DNA of 64,000 nt from Synechococcus sp. SB0662_bin_14 (GTDB taxonomy: Bacteria > Cyanobacteriota > Cyanobacteriia > PCC-6307 > Cyanobiaceae), in the NCBI GenBank assembly GCA_009840445.1, contig VXNS01000082.1, forward strand, positions 1-64,000. Direction: 5' to 3'. A program made the translations under genes and the position numbers. The notes beneath the pieces were generated by a model. The model did not search any database. It was not told where the DNA came from and worked only from the letters and a program-made list of their open reading frames with translations. Position 1 is the first letter of the stretch; the number at the start of each line of letters is the position of its first letter. Of the stretch, positions 24,845 to 34,810 are shown one piece after another.

Positions 24845-26743
24845 TCAAAGGCGGTCCAACCGCACCAGTTCGGCAAAGCTGGGGGAGAGGCTGCGCAACT
24901 CCTCGAAGCTGCCGGAGGCTTTGACGCAACCGTTGGCCAGTTCATGGATCCGGTCGCAGCGGGCCACGGTGGCCAGGCGGTGGGCGATGATCACCGTGGT
25001 GCATTGCCGACCCACCTGATCCAGGGCCTGAATGACGTCGCTCTCGGTGCGGTTGTCCAGTGCGCTGGTGGCTTCGTCCAGCAGCAAAAACCGGGCGCGA
25101 CGGTAGAAGGCCCGTGCCAGGGCGATGCGCTGCCGCTGACCACCGGAAAGCTGAACGCCGTTTTGACCGACGGGTGTCTGTAAACCCGAGGGAAGGCTGG
25201 CCACAAGTTCCGCCAACTGGGCGGCGGCGATGGCCTCCTGAACCCGGTCGTGGTCAATGGCCTCCTCCGCTACCCCGAAGGCCACGTTCTGCTCCATGGT
25301 GCCGTCCAGCAACTGGATCAACTGGGGCACGTGGGCGCAGCTCACCTGCCAGGCGGGCCGCTGCCGCCCACTCAGGGGTTGGCCGTCCAGTTCCAGACTA
25401 CCCCGTTGGGGATGGAGCAGGGCCAGCAGCACATGGCCCGCGGTGGTTTTACCACTGCCGGTGGCGCCCACCAGCGCCACCCGTGAACCCACGGGAATGG
25501 TGAGATTCAACTGCCGCAGCACCCAGCCTGAACCCTCCTGGCCATCTGCTGCCGCAGCGTTCCCGTGCTGGTGTCGTCCATAGCCGTACCACACGTCACG
25601 GAGCCCAATGGTGTGGCGGGGAAACACCGCCTCGGGGGAGGATACGCCAGGGGAGGCGAGGGTGAGACGCTGGCGGGGCAGGTTCAGCAACTCCACCACC
25701 TTGTTCACCATGGGCAGGCCGCCCCGCAACTGGATCAGTGAGGAGAACACGTCCTGAAGGGGGGGCATCAGCCGCAGCCCCGCCAGGGCCAGGGCCGCCA
25801 GGAAAGGAATCACCTGCCGCACCTGTTCCAGGTCGCCCCGCAGCAGCGGGGGAAGGGTGCCCAGTCCAAAAATGAGGGTAATGCCCAGAGGCTCCACCAG
25901 CAGGCGGGGGAGTTGGGGGAGGGTCTCCAGTTGCCATGCGTAGCGCCGGGCCTCACCCACGGACTGCACAAACTGTTGCTGGAAATAGGGCTCTTGCTGG
26001 GCCAGTTGAATGTCCCGCACAGAGTTGAGGGATTCCATCAGCAGACAGGTGGAGCGCTGGGCCAACTGGACCGTCTTCTGGCTGGCGCGGCGCAGGTAAG
26101 GGGTGAACACCAGGGAAATGGTCAGGTAGGCTGCCACCAGCAGGATCAACAGCCCTGTGGCCAGGCCCCGCCCCACCAGCAACACACCGGTGGAGACGCA
26201 CACCAGCGTCAGACAGGCCCCCACCAAGCGCAGCAACGGGTAGATCACCTGCACGGCGGTGGCTTTCACGTTGCCGATGATCAACTCGGTGAGGTCACCG
26301 GTTCTGGTGCTGAGGTGGTAGGTCAGCTCCTGGCCCATCACCTTGGCGTAGATCCGTGTGGAGAGGTCGTACCAGATGTGGGCCGACAGCTTTTGCTGAC
26401 TCACTTGCAACCCCAGCTTGCTCAGGGAGGCCAGCCAGACCAGCAGGGTGAACAGGCCCACCAGCCAGAGGGTCTGGTCATGGAGTCCTCCCCCGAACAC
26501 CTTGATGCCAGGCAGTTGGTTGGGGAGGGGAACATCCACCAGCGCCGCCGTGAGCCGTGCCAGCAGAACCACCATCACCAGGTCAACGAGACCGGCCACC
26601 CCGGAGAGCGCCAGCAGCGCCAGCAGGACAGGGCGGCGACGGCGCGGCAGGGTCCTCAGCAACTGGAGCAGTTGCCTGGCTGTGGCGCCTCTGGGCCACA
26701 GCGGCAGCCACGGAAGTCTGGGGGGTGGGGAAGAAGACGGCAA
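24845..26743 (-). CDS. ABC transporter, fused membrane and ATPase domains
   Basis: A 632-residue half-transporter of the exporter type: six predicted helices in residues 40-330, then an ATPase with Walker A VGATGSGKTTAGH, signature LSGGQRQRIALARAFY, Walker B FLLLDEATSALD and the H-loop IIAHRLATVARC. Such proteins dimerise in the inner membrane and export lipids, peptides or polysaccharide precursors; the substrate is not determinable here. No adjacent peptide substrate or outer-membrane partner is seen. It lies 30 bases downstream of ridA on the same strand. Confidence 0.93.
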   Translation of the reverse strand: MPSSSPPPRLPWLPLWPRGATARQLLQLLRTLPRRRRPVLLALLALSGVAGLVDLVMVVLLARLTAALVDVPLPNQLPGIKVFGGGLHDQTLWLVGLFTLLVWLASLSKLGLQVSQQKLSAHIWYDLSTRIYAKVMGQELTYHLSTRTGDLTELIIGNVKATAVQVIYPLLRLVGACLTLVCVSTGVLLVGRGLATGLLILLVAAYLTISLVFTPYLRRASQKTVQLAQRSTCLLMESLNSVRDIQLAQQEPYFQQQFVQSVGEARRYAWQLETLPQLPRLLVEPLGITLIFGLGTLPPLLRGDLEQVRQVIPFLAALALAGLRLMPPLQDVFSSLIQLRGGLPMVNKVVELLNLPRQRLTLASPGVSSPEAVFPRHTIGLRDVWYGYGRHQHGNAAAADGQEGSGWVLRQLNLTIPVGSRVALVGATGSGKTTAGHVLLALLHPQRGSLELDGQPLSGRQRPAWQVSCAHVPQLIQLLDGTMEQNVAFGVAEEAIDHDRVQEAIAAAQLAELVASLPSGLQTPVGQNGVQLSGGQRQRIALARAFYRRARFLLLDEATSALDNRTESDVIQALDQVGRQCTTVIIAHRLATVARCDRIHELANGCVKASGSFEELRSLSPSFAELVRLDRL

Positions 26744-26773
26744 GAGATCAGTCCCCTGTGCCAGCGGCCGGCG

Positions 26774-27172
26774 TTAGTAGGGAAACACGAGAACGGCAAT
26801 GGCATCCACTTCCACCCGGGCCCCCTTGGGGAGCGCCGCCACCTGGACACAGGCCCGCGCCGGCAGGACCCCTGTGCCGAACATCTCCCCATAAAGCCTG
26901 TTCACCAAGGCAAAGTGCCCCAGATCGGTGAGATAGATGGTGGTGCGCACCACATGGCCAGGGGTGGCCCCTGCGGCTTTGAGCACTGCCTTCAGGTTGT
27001 GAAGCGCCTGGGTGGTCTCCGCCTCCACGTCGTCGGGGAGTCCCACCATGGCGCCGGTTTGAGGATCCAGGCCAATCTGGCCCGAGCAGTAGATGGTATT
27101 TCCTGCCCGCACGGCCTGGCTGTAGGGACCCACCGGAGCCGGTGCATCGGGGGTGAAAACGGCCTCTGCCAT
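26774..27172 (-). CDS. ridA: RidA family enamine/imine deaminase
   Basis: Hydrolyses reactive 2-aminoacrylate-type enamines made by PLP enzymes such as IlvA. The 132-residue protein has the family landmarks PDAPAPVGPYSQAVRAGNTI, YCSGQIGLDPQTG, the active-site Arg in LPARACVQVAALPKGARVEV and the C-terminal EVDAIAV. Its position in the ilvA neighbourhood fits its known metabolic link with threonine dehydratase, though several genes lie between. Confidence 0.93.
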   Translation of the reverse strand: MAEAVFTPDAPAPVGPYSQAVRAGNTIYCSGQIGLDPQTGAMVGLPDDVEAETTQALHNLKAVLKAAGATPGHVVRTTIYLTDLGHFALVNRLYGEMFGTGVLPARACVQVAALPKGARVEVDAIAVLVFPY

Positions 27173-27239
27173 CGTGGGGATTGTCAGCGCAGATTCCAGA
27201 CTGCCAGATGGGTATGCCTCCGTGCCGGAAGGGGGTGCT

Positions 27240-28907
27240 CTACAGGGCGATGGGCTCCATCCCGCTCACCACGGGCGCCACGGCAGTCAACTCCAACTCC
27301 GGGTGATCCCCGTGGAGTTGCTGAAGATTCCAACTGTTCTTGAAGAGCAGCACGGGACGATTCCAGGAATCCCGCACGGCTTTGCAGTTGAACAGTCGTC
27401 CCAGGGCCTCCAGGGCGGGCCAGCCCCCGGTCACCCAGCGGGCCGTGGTGAACCCCAGGGGCTCCAGGCGGGTGGGGACGCCGTAGTCGTGTTCCAGGCG
27501 GTGCTGCACCACCTCCAACTGCAACTGACCCACAGCCGCCAGGATGGGGTTGCGCTTGCCGGGATCCGTGTCGTAGAGAATCTGCACAGCCCCCTCTTCC
27601 CGCAACGCGTTCACCCCCTTGCGAAACCCCTTAAAGGCGGAGGGGTTGGGGTTATGGAGCCAACTGAAGATCTCGGGACTGAAACAGGGAATGCCTTCGT
27701 ATTCCACCTTTTGACCCTGGTAAAGGGTGTCGCCAATGGCAAACACACCGGGATTGTTCAGCCCGATCACGTCGCCGGGGTAGGCCCGATCCACGACGGA
27801 GCGGTCCTGGCCAAAAAGCTTTTGGGGTCGGGAGAGGCGAATGGCTTTGCCGCTGCGGGCATGGTGCGCCACCATGTCCCGCTCGAAGGCGCCGGAGCAG
27901 ACCCGCAAAAAAGCCACCCGGTCCCGGTGGCGTGGATCCATGTTGGCCTGCAACTTGAAGATGAAGCCACTGAACCGAGGGCTCAGCGGATCAATGCGCC
28001 CAGCGCTACTGGTGCGGGCCATGGGGGGAAGGGCCAGGTCCAGAAAGGCTTTCAGAAAAGGGTGGACGCCAAAATTGGTCATGGCCGAGCCAAAAAACAC
28101 CGGCGTCAGGTCCCCCTGATGGATGGCCTCCAGCGTCAAGTCCGCTCCAGCGCCGTCCAGCAACTCCAACTCCTCAAGAGCCTGCTGGAGCAGGTCCGCC
28201 TCCACCAACTCCGGCAGGCGGGGATCTTCCAGGCCCATTTCCAACTCCTCGGCTTGACGACCCCGCTCACCCCGCTGGAACAGAATTGCCCGGCGGCGAC
28301 GGCGATCAATGACGCCACGGAATTGATCGCCACTACCGATGGGCCAGTTCACCGGCCAGCACAGCAGCCCCAGCTCCTGCTCGATCTCGTCAACCAACTC
28401 CAGGGGTTCCCGCCCCGGCCGGTCCATCTTGTTGATGAAGGTGAACAGGGGAATGCGCCGCAGGCGGCACACCTCGAAAAGCTTGCGGGTCTGCGGCTCC
28501 AGGCCTTTGGCGGCATCCTCCAGCATGACCGCGTTGTCAGCCGCCGCCAGGGTGCGGTAGGTGTCTTCGGAAAAGTCCTGGTGGCCGGGGGTGTCCAGCA
28601 GATTGATGGTGTGGGGGCCGTAGTCGAACTGCAACACGGTGGAGGTGATGGAAATACCGCGCTGTTTCTCCAGCTCCATCCAGTCGGACGTCACCCGCCG
28701 TTGTTCCCCCCGTGTGCGCACAGCCCCCGCCTGCTGAATGGCGCCGCCGTAGAGCAGGAGCTTCTCCGTCAGCGTGGTCTTGCCGGCGTCCGGGTGGGAA
28801 ATGATGGCAAAGTTGCGCCGCCTGGCCACCGCCGCGGCCTGCTCCTGTTCCAAAGTCTCCCCGGTTGGGCGGATTGCACCGGTCTCACAACTGCGACTGC
28901 TGACCAC
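27240..28907 (-). CDS. prfC: Peptide chain release factor 3
   Basis: A translational GTPase that removes RF1/RF2 from the ribosome after termination. The 555-residue protein has the G1 loop [20 protein letters not shown], the switch region [16 protein letters not shown]3 [16 protein letters not shown] and G4 [15 protein letters not shown]. The RF3-specific middle and C-terminal domains complete it. The start is the ATG at 28907. It is divergent from nrdJ with 85 bases between; no cobalamin riboswitch fits in that gap. Confidence 0.96.
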   Translation of the reverse strand: MVSSRSCETGAIRPTGETLEQEQAAAVARRRNFAIISHPDAGKTTLTEKLLLYGGAIQQAGAVRTRGEQRRVTSDWMELEKQRGISITSTVLQFDYGPHTINLLDTPGHQDFSEDTYRTLAAADNAVMLEDAAKGLEPQTRKLFEVCRLRRIPLFTFINKMDRPGREPLELVDEIEQELGLLCWPVNWPIGSGDQFRGVIDRRRRRAILFQRGERGRQAEELEMGLEDPRLPELVEADLLQQALEELELLDGAGADLTLEAIHQGDLTPVFFGSAMTNFGVHPFLKAFLDLALPPMARTSSAGRIDPLSPRFSGFIFKLQANMDPRHRDRVAFLRVCSGAFERDMVAHHARSGKAIRLSRPQKLFGQDRSVVDRAYPGDVIGLNNPGVFAIGDTLYQGQKVEYEGIPCFSPEIFSWLHNPNPSAFKGFRKGVNALREEGAVQILYDTDPGKRNPILAAVGQLQLEVVQHRLEHDYGVPTRLEPLGFTTARWVTGGWPALEALGRLFNCKAVRDSWNRPVLLFKNSWNLQQLHGDHPELELTAVAPVVSGMEPIAL

Positions 28908-28992
28908 AAATCTTCCTGGCGGGCATCTTCATATCTTCTACCTTGCCCCCATGAATGCCATGCCATAGCCTGGGCCTCCGACGCCTCTGCGG

Positions 28993-31359
28993 ATGGACAC
29001 AGCACCCTCTCCCACCTCCGGCAATGGTCCCGAGGACCGGTTGTCTTCCCCGCAAGCAGTTCGGCCCGGCACCGGCGTGAACCGGGGAGAGTTTCCAGAA
29101 ACGGCCCCGGCGGCCTATCCGGTTTTTTTCCGCACCTACAGCCGTACGCTGCCCCACCAGCGGGAAACCTGGTCTGACGTGACCAACCGCAGCCTGGCGG
29201 GGCTGGCCAAATTGGGACAACTGCGGCCGGACCAGGTGGAGTTGCTGCACCAGCAGCAGTTGCAGCTCAGGTCTTTACCGGCAGGGCGTTGGCTCTGGAT
29301 TGGCGGCACGGCATGGGTGGGCACACCGGAGAACTTTTCCGGGGCCTACAACTGCACGTCCACCAACCTGGTGGATTGGGAAGCCTTTGCCCTGATGATG
29401 GACCTGGCCATGATGGGCTGTGGCACCGGCGCCGTCATTGAACCCCGTCATATTCAACAACTCCCCCCCATCCTGAACCGCCTTCAGGTGGTCCAGGTGA
29501 CCCCCATCGGGCAATGCCCTCCCCGGGACCGCCAGGACACCACCACGCTCCGGATCCAGGGGTCCCATGTGTCCATCGCGGTGGGGGACAGCCGCCAGGG
29601 ATGGGTAGAGGCCTATCGCAGGCTGTTGTGTCTCGCCAGTGACGAGACGTTGACGGCGGCAGCACCCCTGCAGGTCACGGTGGACCTTTCCCACGTGCGC
29701 CCCGTTGGCGAGCCCCTCAAGGGCTTTGGCGGGGTGGCGAATCCCGTCAAGCTACAAGACCTCTTCCCTCGTGTGGCGGCCATTCTGAACGGAGCCTTGG
29801 GGCGCCAGCTCAATTCCGTGGAGTGCTGTCTGCTCATTGACGAGGCGGCAGTCACCATCGTGGCGGGCAACATTCGCCGTTCCGCAGGAATGCGCCAATT
29901 CGCCGCCCAGGACACCCTGGCGGCTGGGGCAAAAGACAACCTCTGGCAGCAAGGACCGGACGGCAGTTGGCGCATCGACCCCGAGCGGGATGCCCTGCGC
30001 ATGGCCAACCACACCCGGGTGTTTCATACACGTCCCACCATGGCGGTGATCGAGGATGCGGTGCGGCGTCAATACCACTCCGGTGAGGGGGCCATTCAAT
30101 TTGCTCCGGAGGCCGTCGCCCGTGCCAACGCCGACCTGCTGACCACAACCGAGTTGCATCAAGAGTTCCTTGACGTCTACTGCGACCAGGGGCCCCAGGA
30201 GGCTGGTGACTGGCTCCAGTTGAACCATGGACCGATCCGCGCCCAGGAGATGGAGCACCGCCTGGGCCGCTACGGGCTCAACCCCTGCGGGGAAATCATC
30301 GGTTCGGACTTCCATTGCAACCTCTCGGAGGTGCATCTCAACCTCATCTCTCCCCAGGACCGGCAAGGACAGGAAAAGGCCTTCCAGGCTGCTGCACTGG
30401 CGGCAGCGGTGCTGCTCAATCACCGCTTTACGGTGGAGCGCTACCAGCGCAGTCGTGAGATGGATCCCATCGTGGGGGTGAGTTTCACCGGTCTCTTCGA
30501 CTTCTTTGTCCACGCTTTCGGGACCCCATGGCTCCACTGGTGGCAAGAAGGACGCCCCCACCACGCTGCCGGTTGCCAGTTCCTGGATCAGGAAGCGGAC
30601 TATCTTCTCCGCTGGCGCCAAGTGGTGCAAAACACGGTGGAGGAGTATTGCACCAACCATGACCTCAAGGTTCCCAACCGCTGCACCACCGTTCAACCGG
30701 CCGGCACCAAGAGTCTGCTGACGGGGGCCAGTCCGGGGTGGCATCCGCCAAAGTCCCAGCGGTTTATCCGCCGCATCACCTTCCGCAAGAACGATCCCGT
30801 CGCCCTGGCCTGCATGGACTACGGCTATACAATCGTTCCCGCCCAAACCGATAAGGACGACCAAGGTCGCCTACTGGACGATCCTTTCGATCCCCGTTGC
30901 ACGGAATGGCTGGTGGAGATCCCCACGGCGGTGAGTTGGGCCAATCTGCCCGGGGCTGACCAGGTGGACCTGAGCCGGTTGTCCGCAACGGCCCAGTTCG
31001 ACTTCTACATGCAGGTGCAGCAATTTTACGTGGGACACAACACCAGCGCCACCATTGAGCTGCGGGAGGAGGAGATTGGCCCCCTCGCCCAGGTCATTCA
31101 CCAGACCATCCACACCGACGGCGGCTACATCTCCGCAGCGCTGCTGGCCCGGTTTGACGCCAACGCCACGTTTCCGCGCCTCCCCTTCGAGCCCATCAGC
31201 AAGGTGGTCTACGACCAACTCCATGCCGCCGTATTAACGCGTCGCCGCGAGGAGGATTTCTTCACCGCACTGCAACGGCACGACCACGGCGTCCAGACCG
31301 AGGCTGGCCCCATGGCCTGCGACTCGGACAAGTGCCTTCTGCCGGAGAGGGCGCCCTGA
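28993..31359 (+). CDS. nrdJ: Adenosylcobalamin-dependent ribonucleoside-triphosphate reductase (class II)
   Basis: Reduces ribonucleotides for DNA synthesis using coenzyme B12. The 788-residue monomeric type matches the Lactobacillus-like RTPR family: FSGAYNCTSTN (reducible Cys near 121), GLNPCGEIIG (active-site Cys and Glu near 430), the PAGTKSLLTGASPGWHPPKS motif and a C-terminal shuttle pair ACDSDKC near the end. All key cysteines are present. It depends on the B12 pathway represented here by cobH and cobK, and thioredoxin (trxA at 33373) is the likely reductant. A perfect 14-bp hairpin lies 12 bases after the stop. Confidence 0.96.
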   Translation: MDTAPSPTSGNGPEDRLSSPQAVRPGTGVNRGEFPETAPAAYPVFFRTYSRTLPHQRETWSDVTNRSLAGLAKLGQLRPDQVELLHQQQLQLRSLPAGRWLWIGGTAWVGTPENFSGAYNCTSTNLVDWEAFALMMDLAMMGCGTGAVIEPRHIQQLPPILNRLQVVQVTPIGQCPPRDRQDTTTLRIQGSHVSIAVGDSRQGWVEAYRRLLCLASDETLTAAAPLQVTVDLSHVRPVGEPLKGFGGVANPVKLQDLFPRVAAILNGALGRQLNSVECCLLIDEAAVTIVAGNIRRSAGMRQFAAQDTLAAGAKDNLWQQGPDGSWRIDPERDALRMANHTRVFHTRPTMAVIEDAVRRQYHSGEGAIQFAPEAVARANADLLTTTELHQEFLDVYCDQGPQEAGDWLQLNHGPIRAQEMEHRLGRYGLNPCGEIIGSDFHCNLSEVHLNLISPQDRQGQEKAFQAAALAAAVLLNHRFTVERYQRSREMDPIVGVSFTGLFDFFVHAFGTPWLHWWQEGRPHHAAGCQFLDQEADYLLRWRQVVQNTVEEYCTNHDLKVPNRCTTVQPAGTKSLLTGASPGWHPPKSQRFIRRITFRKNDPVALACMDYGYTIVPAQTDKDDQGRLLDDPFDPRCTEWLVEIPTAVSWANLPGADQVDLSRLSATAQFDFYMQVQQFYVGHNTSATIELREEEIGPLAQVIHQTIHTDGGYISAALLARFDANATFPRLPFEPISKVVYDQLHAAVLTRRREEDFFTALQRHDHGVQTEAGPMACDSDKCLLPERAP

Positions 31360-31370
31360 CGCCACCTCAG

Positions 31371-31410
31371 CAGCCGTGGGCTGGATGCAGCAGCAACCAG
31401 CCCACGGCTG
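31371..31410 (+). terminator. Hairpin after nrdJ, probable terminator
   Basis: CAGCCGTGGGCTGG (31371-31384) pairs perfectly with CCAGCCCACGGCTG (31397-31410) around a 12-base loop. It starts 12 bases after the nrdJ stop and precedes tRNA-Ser. There is no T tract, so termination by this stem alone is uncertain. Confidence 0.55.
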
Positions 31411-31450
31411 TGGCAGAATCCCATGGTCCTCTTGGACAGCACAACGGATA

Positions 31451-31535
<85 letters not shown>

Positions 31536-31961
31536 TTTTCTGCGGGAGTGAGCCAAGTGACGAGTTACAGCCAGTTGGCCCGGGTGAAGTCTGCTCGAAT
31601 CGCCAGCGGTTTACCCATATGGAGGTTATACAGATACATTATCTACCGATATAGATTACGTCACGGAAGATCCGTTTGTTGTCATGCGGAACAACCGAAC
31701 AGGAATCAGTTGCGCTGCACGACTGCGCTGTACGATAAGTACATGCTCGCAAGAACCACTCCCGGTTTCTGGTGTTCTGGAAACGTAGCGAGTCCAAAGG
31801 ACTTTGGGAGTCGGAGAAATTCACCGTTCGCCGGATACCGCCAGATGGACAACACTAGCCGGGGCGCGGAAGAGTGCGCCGGGCGGCTCGTACGCATGGC
31901 CGAAGGCCAGTCGGCCACATAACAAAAACCGGAGGATATGCAGCCCAAGGATGATCCCTGC
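31536..31961 (+). other. Intergenic region with possible decayed coding remnant
   Basis: These 426 bases after tRNA-Ser contain no intact gene. Two pieces on the plus strand look protein-like but lie in different frames: TDTLSTDIDYVTEDPFVVMR at about 31635-31692, and HSRFLVFWKRSESKGLWESE followed by KFTVRRIPPDGQH at about 31757-31854, ending at a stop. They could be one small protein with two or more frameshifts. The family is not recognised and the reading is tentative. Confidence 0.35.
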
Positions 31962-32141
31962 TCAGCCATGGAGCCGTTGCCACCACATGCCGGCCAACTG
32001 CCAGCTTGACCAGAGGAAGATCAGGAGGTAGAGCCAGTTGAGCCAGGCGGGGCGCTTCATGACCGGTGGGGGTTCCCACCACCAGCTTGCCATGGCTGGC
32101 GCCAGGCCCGCAGCAGGTTCGTTTGCCTTGATACGCTCCAT
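31962..32141 (-). CDS. Small tryptophan-rich single-helix protein, hypothetical
   Basis: A 59-codon ORF starting MERIKANEPAAGLAPAMASW, then WWEPPPVMKRPAWLNW and one hydrophobic helix (LYLLIFLWSSWQLAGMWW) ending QRLHG. The ten tryptophans and the clean N-terminal-soluble, C-terminal-membrane layout are unlikely by chance. It diverges from guaB3, with its ATG 20 bases from the guaB3 start. Function unknown; it could be a small thylakoid or inner-membrane subunit. Confidence 0.5.
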   Translation of the reverse strand: MERIKANEPAAGLAPAMASWWWEPPPVMKRPAWLNWLYLLIFLWSSWQLAGMWWQRLHG

Positions 32142-32161
32142 GGACTACCTCTGCACAACGC

Positions 32162-33325
32162 GTGGACATTCAGTTGAGCCAGGTTCGCCATGTGCGACGG
32201 GCCTACGGCATTGACGAGATCGCCCTGGCCCCTGGCGGCAGCACAGTGGATCCTTCTCTGGTGCAGAGCCATTGGACCCTGGGGGGCATTGAACGCCCCA
32301 TGCCCATCATTGCCAGCGCCATGGACAGCGTGGTGGACGGCCCCATGGCGGTGCAGTTGTCCCAACTGGGGGCCCTGGGGGTCCTGAATCTGGAGGGTCT
32401 GCAAGCCCGCTACGACGATCCCGGCACCGCTCTGGAGCGCATCGCCGCGGTGGAGGGGGACGGCTTTGTGGGCTTGATGCAGGAGTTATACAGCGCACCG
32501 ATTCGGGAAGACCTCGTCCTGGAGCGGGTGCGGGAGATCAAGGAGGCCGGGGGCGTTGCCGCAGTGAGCGCCACCCCGGCGGGGGCCATGGCCTTTGGTC
32601 GTGCCGTGGCCCGGGCGGGGGCGGACGTGTTCTTTGTCCAGGCCACGGTGGTCTCCACCCGCCACCAGAGCCCCCCCGGCCAGAACACCCTGGATCTCAA
32701 GGCGTTTTGCCAGGAGATGCCCGTGCCGGTGGTGCTGGGCAACTGCGTCACCTACGGGGTGTGCATGGAGCTCATCCAGGCTGGCGCCGCGGGGGTGATG
32801 GTGGGCATTGGTCCCGGCGCGGCCTGTACCTCCCGCGGTGTGCTGGGGGTGGGGGTTCCCCAGGCCACAGCCATTGCCGACTGTGCCGCCGCCCGGGATG
32901 ACGTGGAGCGCAGCGGTGGCCCCTACGTGCCCGTCATTGCCGACGGGGGCATCGTCACCGGTGGGGACGTTTGCAAGTGCATCGCCTGTGGCGCCGACGG
33001 GGTGATGATCGGTTCTCCCATCGCCCGGGCAGCGGAGGCGCCAGGGCGGGGGTTTCACTGGGGCATGGCCACCCCGTCGCCGGTGCTGCCCCGGGGCACC
33101 CGGATCCGGGTGGGCACCACGGGCAGCCTTGAACAGATTCTCCGTGGTCCTGCCCGGTTGGACGACGGCACCCACAACCTGATGGGGGCCCTGCACACCT
33201 CCATGGGCACCCTGGGAGCGCGCACCATCAAGGAGATGCATCAAGTGGAAATCGTTGTGGCCCCATCCCTGCTGAGCGAGGGAAAGGTGTATCAAAAAGC
33301 CCAACAGCTTGGCATGGGCCGCTGA
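32162..33325 (+). CDS. guaB3: GuaB3 family IMP dehydrogenase-like protein
   Basis: A TIM-barrel protein of the IMP dehydrogenase/GMP reductase superfamily. The 387 residues lack the CBS insertion of classical GuaB, and this shorter form is the GuaB3 type of cyanobacteria and actinobacteria. The phosphate-binding and active-site region reads [20 protein letters not shown], with the conserved Cys in AACTS, and [20 protein letters not shown] carries the second phosphate loop. It probably oxidises IMP to XMP in guanine nucleotide synthesis, though GuaB3 biochemistry is less settled. The start is a GTG at 32162. Confidence 0.93.
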   Translation: MDIQLSQVRHVRRAYGIDEIALAPGGSTVDPSLVQSHWTLGGIERPMPIIASAMDSVVDGPMAVQLSQLGALGVLNLEGLQARYDDPGTALERIAAVEGDGFVGLMQELYSAPIREDLVLERVREIKEAGGVAAVSATPAGAMAFGRAVARAGADVFFVQATVVSTRHQSPPGQNTLDLKAFCQEMPVPVVLGNCVTYGVCMELIQAGAAGVMVGIGPGAACTSRGVLGVGVPQATAIADCAAARDDVERSGGPYVPVIADGGIVTGGDVCKCIACGADGVMIGSPIARAAEAPGRGFHWGMATPSPVLPRGTRIRVGTTGSLEQILRGPARLDDGTHNLMGALHTSMGTLGARTIKEMHQVEIVVAPSLLSEGKVYQKAQQLGMGR

Positions 33326-33372
33326 AGGGGACCGTTTTCTGCTACGCTCGACGTTCCAAAATAATCAGCAAC

Positions 33373-33696
33373 ATGTCGAACGCCGCCCCAGTGACCGACG
33401 CCTCTTTCGAGGCAGACGTGCTTAAAAGCGAAGTTCCCGTGTTGGTGGACTTTTGGGCCCCCTGGTGTGGACCGTGCCGCATGGTGGCGCCCATCATTGA
33501 CGAGATTGCCGCTGAGTTGGATGGAAAGATCAAGGTGGTGAAGCTCAATACGGACGAGAATCCCTCTGTAGCCGGTCAACTGGGGATTCGCAGTATCCCC
33601 ACCCTGATGGTGTTCAAGGACGGTCAGCGGGTCGATACGGTGGTGGGAGCTGTTCCCAAGACCACCCTATCCAGCACCATTGCCAAATACCTCTGA
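33373..33696 (+). CDS. trxA: Thioredoxin
   Basis: A 107-residue disulfide reductant with the active site [19 protein letters not shown], buried Asp in VLVDFWA and the cis-Pro in [11 protein letters not shown]. It probably supplies electrons to Calvin-cycle enzymes, peroxiredoxins and the class II ribonucleotide reductase. It follows guaB3 by 47 bases, as commonly seen in marine Synechococcus, and overlaps the longest frame of the next gene. Confidence 0.97.
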   Translation: MSNAAPVTDASFEADVLKSEVPVLVDFWAPWCGPCRMVAPIIDEIAAELDGKIKVVKLNTDENPSVAGQLGIRSIPTLMVFKDGQRVDTVVGAVPKTTLSSTIAKYL

Positions 33697-34810
33697 TTTC
33701 CCTACCGCCCTGACGGACGGCCCATTGTCCGCTCCGGGTGCCCCCTGCGGTGGTTCGTCCCATGGTTCCGGCAGCGATGCCGTCCCGTTGCGTCAGCGTA
33801 TCCTGGCGTTGGCAGGCCAATTGGCGGACCACGGCCCTGGGGAGCTGGTGGAAGTGGTGTTGCGTCACTTGGTGGCCATCAACCAGACAACCCGGGAGCA
33901 GAGCGACTGGGTGTTTCTTGACGGGACCCTGTCCGATATCAGGGATGGGTTGAGTGTCTTCTGTCCCCACCGTTACCGCCGCAAGGTGGGGGTGGTGGGA
34001 TCCGCCCGGGTTGCTACCGGAGATGCCGTGTATCAGCAGGCGGTAGACCTGTCTCGGCAATTGGCGGCATCGGGCTTTGAGGTGATCACCGGGGCCGGGG
34101 GAGGGGTGATGGAAGCTGCCAACCGCGGCGCCGGACAAGATAAGAGCTACGGCCTCAACATTCACCTGCCCTTCGAGTTTGCTGCAAACCGCTACATCGA
34201 TCCCCAAAGCAAGCTGGTGGTCTTCCGCTATTTCTTCACCAGAAAACACTTCCTGCTACGGGAGAGCGATGCCCTGGTGGCCATGCCTGGAGGTGTGGGC
34301 ACGTTGGACGAGCTGTTCGAGGCCCTCACCTTGATCCAGACCGCCAAGACCGTTCCCGTTCCCGTGGTGCTGCTGGCCCCTGCCGGTGACGACTACTGGC
34401 AACACTGGAAGCGCTACATGGTGAAGTCCGTGGAGGAGCGGGGCATGGTGTCCCCCGCTGATGCCCAGATCTACGATCAGGTGGACTCCGTGGACGCTGC
34501 CGTGGGCGTCATCCGCCGTTTCTATCGGGTCTTCCGCAGTTGCCAGTTCCTGGGCGGGGAGCGCTTGCAACTTCTTCTCCATGGGGCGCCCACCGATGAG
34601 CAGTTGAAGGTCATGAACCATCTGTTCTCCGATCTGCTGCTGACGGGTGCCATTGAACCCTTCACCCACAGGAGCGAGCAGGGTGTCTATCCGGGCCTGC
34701 AGTTTGAATTTGATCACCGCTGCATGGGGCGCCTCTATGGGCTGATTCGTCACCTCAACGACCTGCCCATCGGGGCCACATCCCTGAACCATCCCGAACA
34801 GCGCCAATGA
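33680..34810 (+). CDS. LOG-like Rossmann-fold nucleotide-binding protein
   Basis: The central domain is of the 'lysine decarboxylase-like' LOG family, with [20 protein letters not shown], the loop [18 protein letters not shown] and the catalytic [19 protein letters not shown] (PGGxGTxxE). LOG proteins release bases from nucleoside monophosphates, in plants giving active cytokinins. At about 376 residues this is longer than minimal LOG, with an N-terminal helical extension and a C-terminal extension, as in cyanobacterial relatives. The longest frame starts at a TTG inside trxA; a later start is possible. It shares ATGA with hisH. Confidence 0.85.
   Translation: MPNTSDFPTALTDGPLSAPGAPCGGSSHGSGSDAVPLRQRILALAGQLADHGPGELVEVVLRHLVAINQTTREQSDWVFLDGTLSDIRDGLSVFCPHRYRRKVGVVGSARVATGDAVYQQAVDLSRQLAASGFEVITGAGGGVMEAANRGAGQDKSYGLNIHLPFEFAANRYIDPQSKLVVFRYFFTRKHFLLRESDALVAMPGGVGTLDELFEALTLIQTAKTVPVPVVLLAPAGDDYWQHWKRYMVKSVEERGMVSPADAQIYDQVDSVDAAVGVIRRFYRVFRSCQFLGGERLQLLLHGAPTDEQLKVMNHLFSDLLLTGAIEPFTHRSEQGVYPGLQFEFDHRCMGRLYGLIRHLNDLPIGATSLNHPEQRQ

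Noticed and set aside
28908-28992. Cobalamin riboswitch before nrdJ
   Set aside because: The gap to prfC is only 85 bases and no B12-box-like sequence was seen.
27153-29177. Long open frame on the plus strand opposite prfC
   Set aside because: It is antisense to a perfectly conserved release factor gene, is His/Gln/Gly-rich as expected from the GC-rich complement, and has no recognisable domain.
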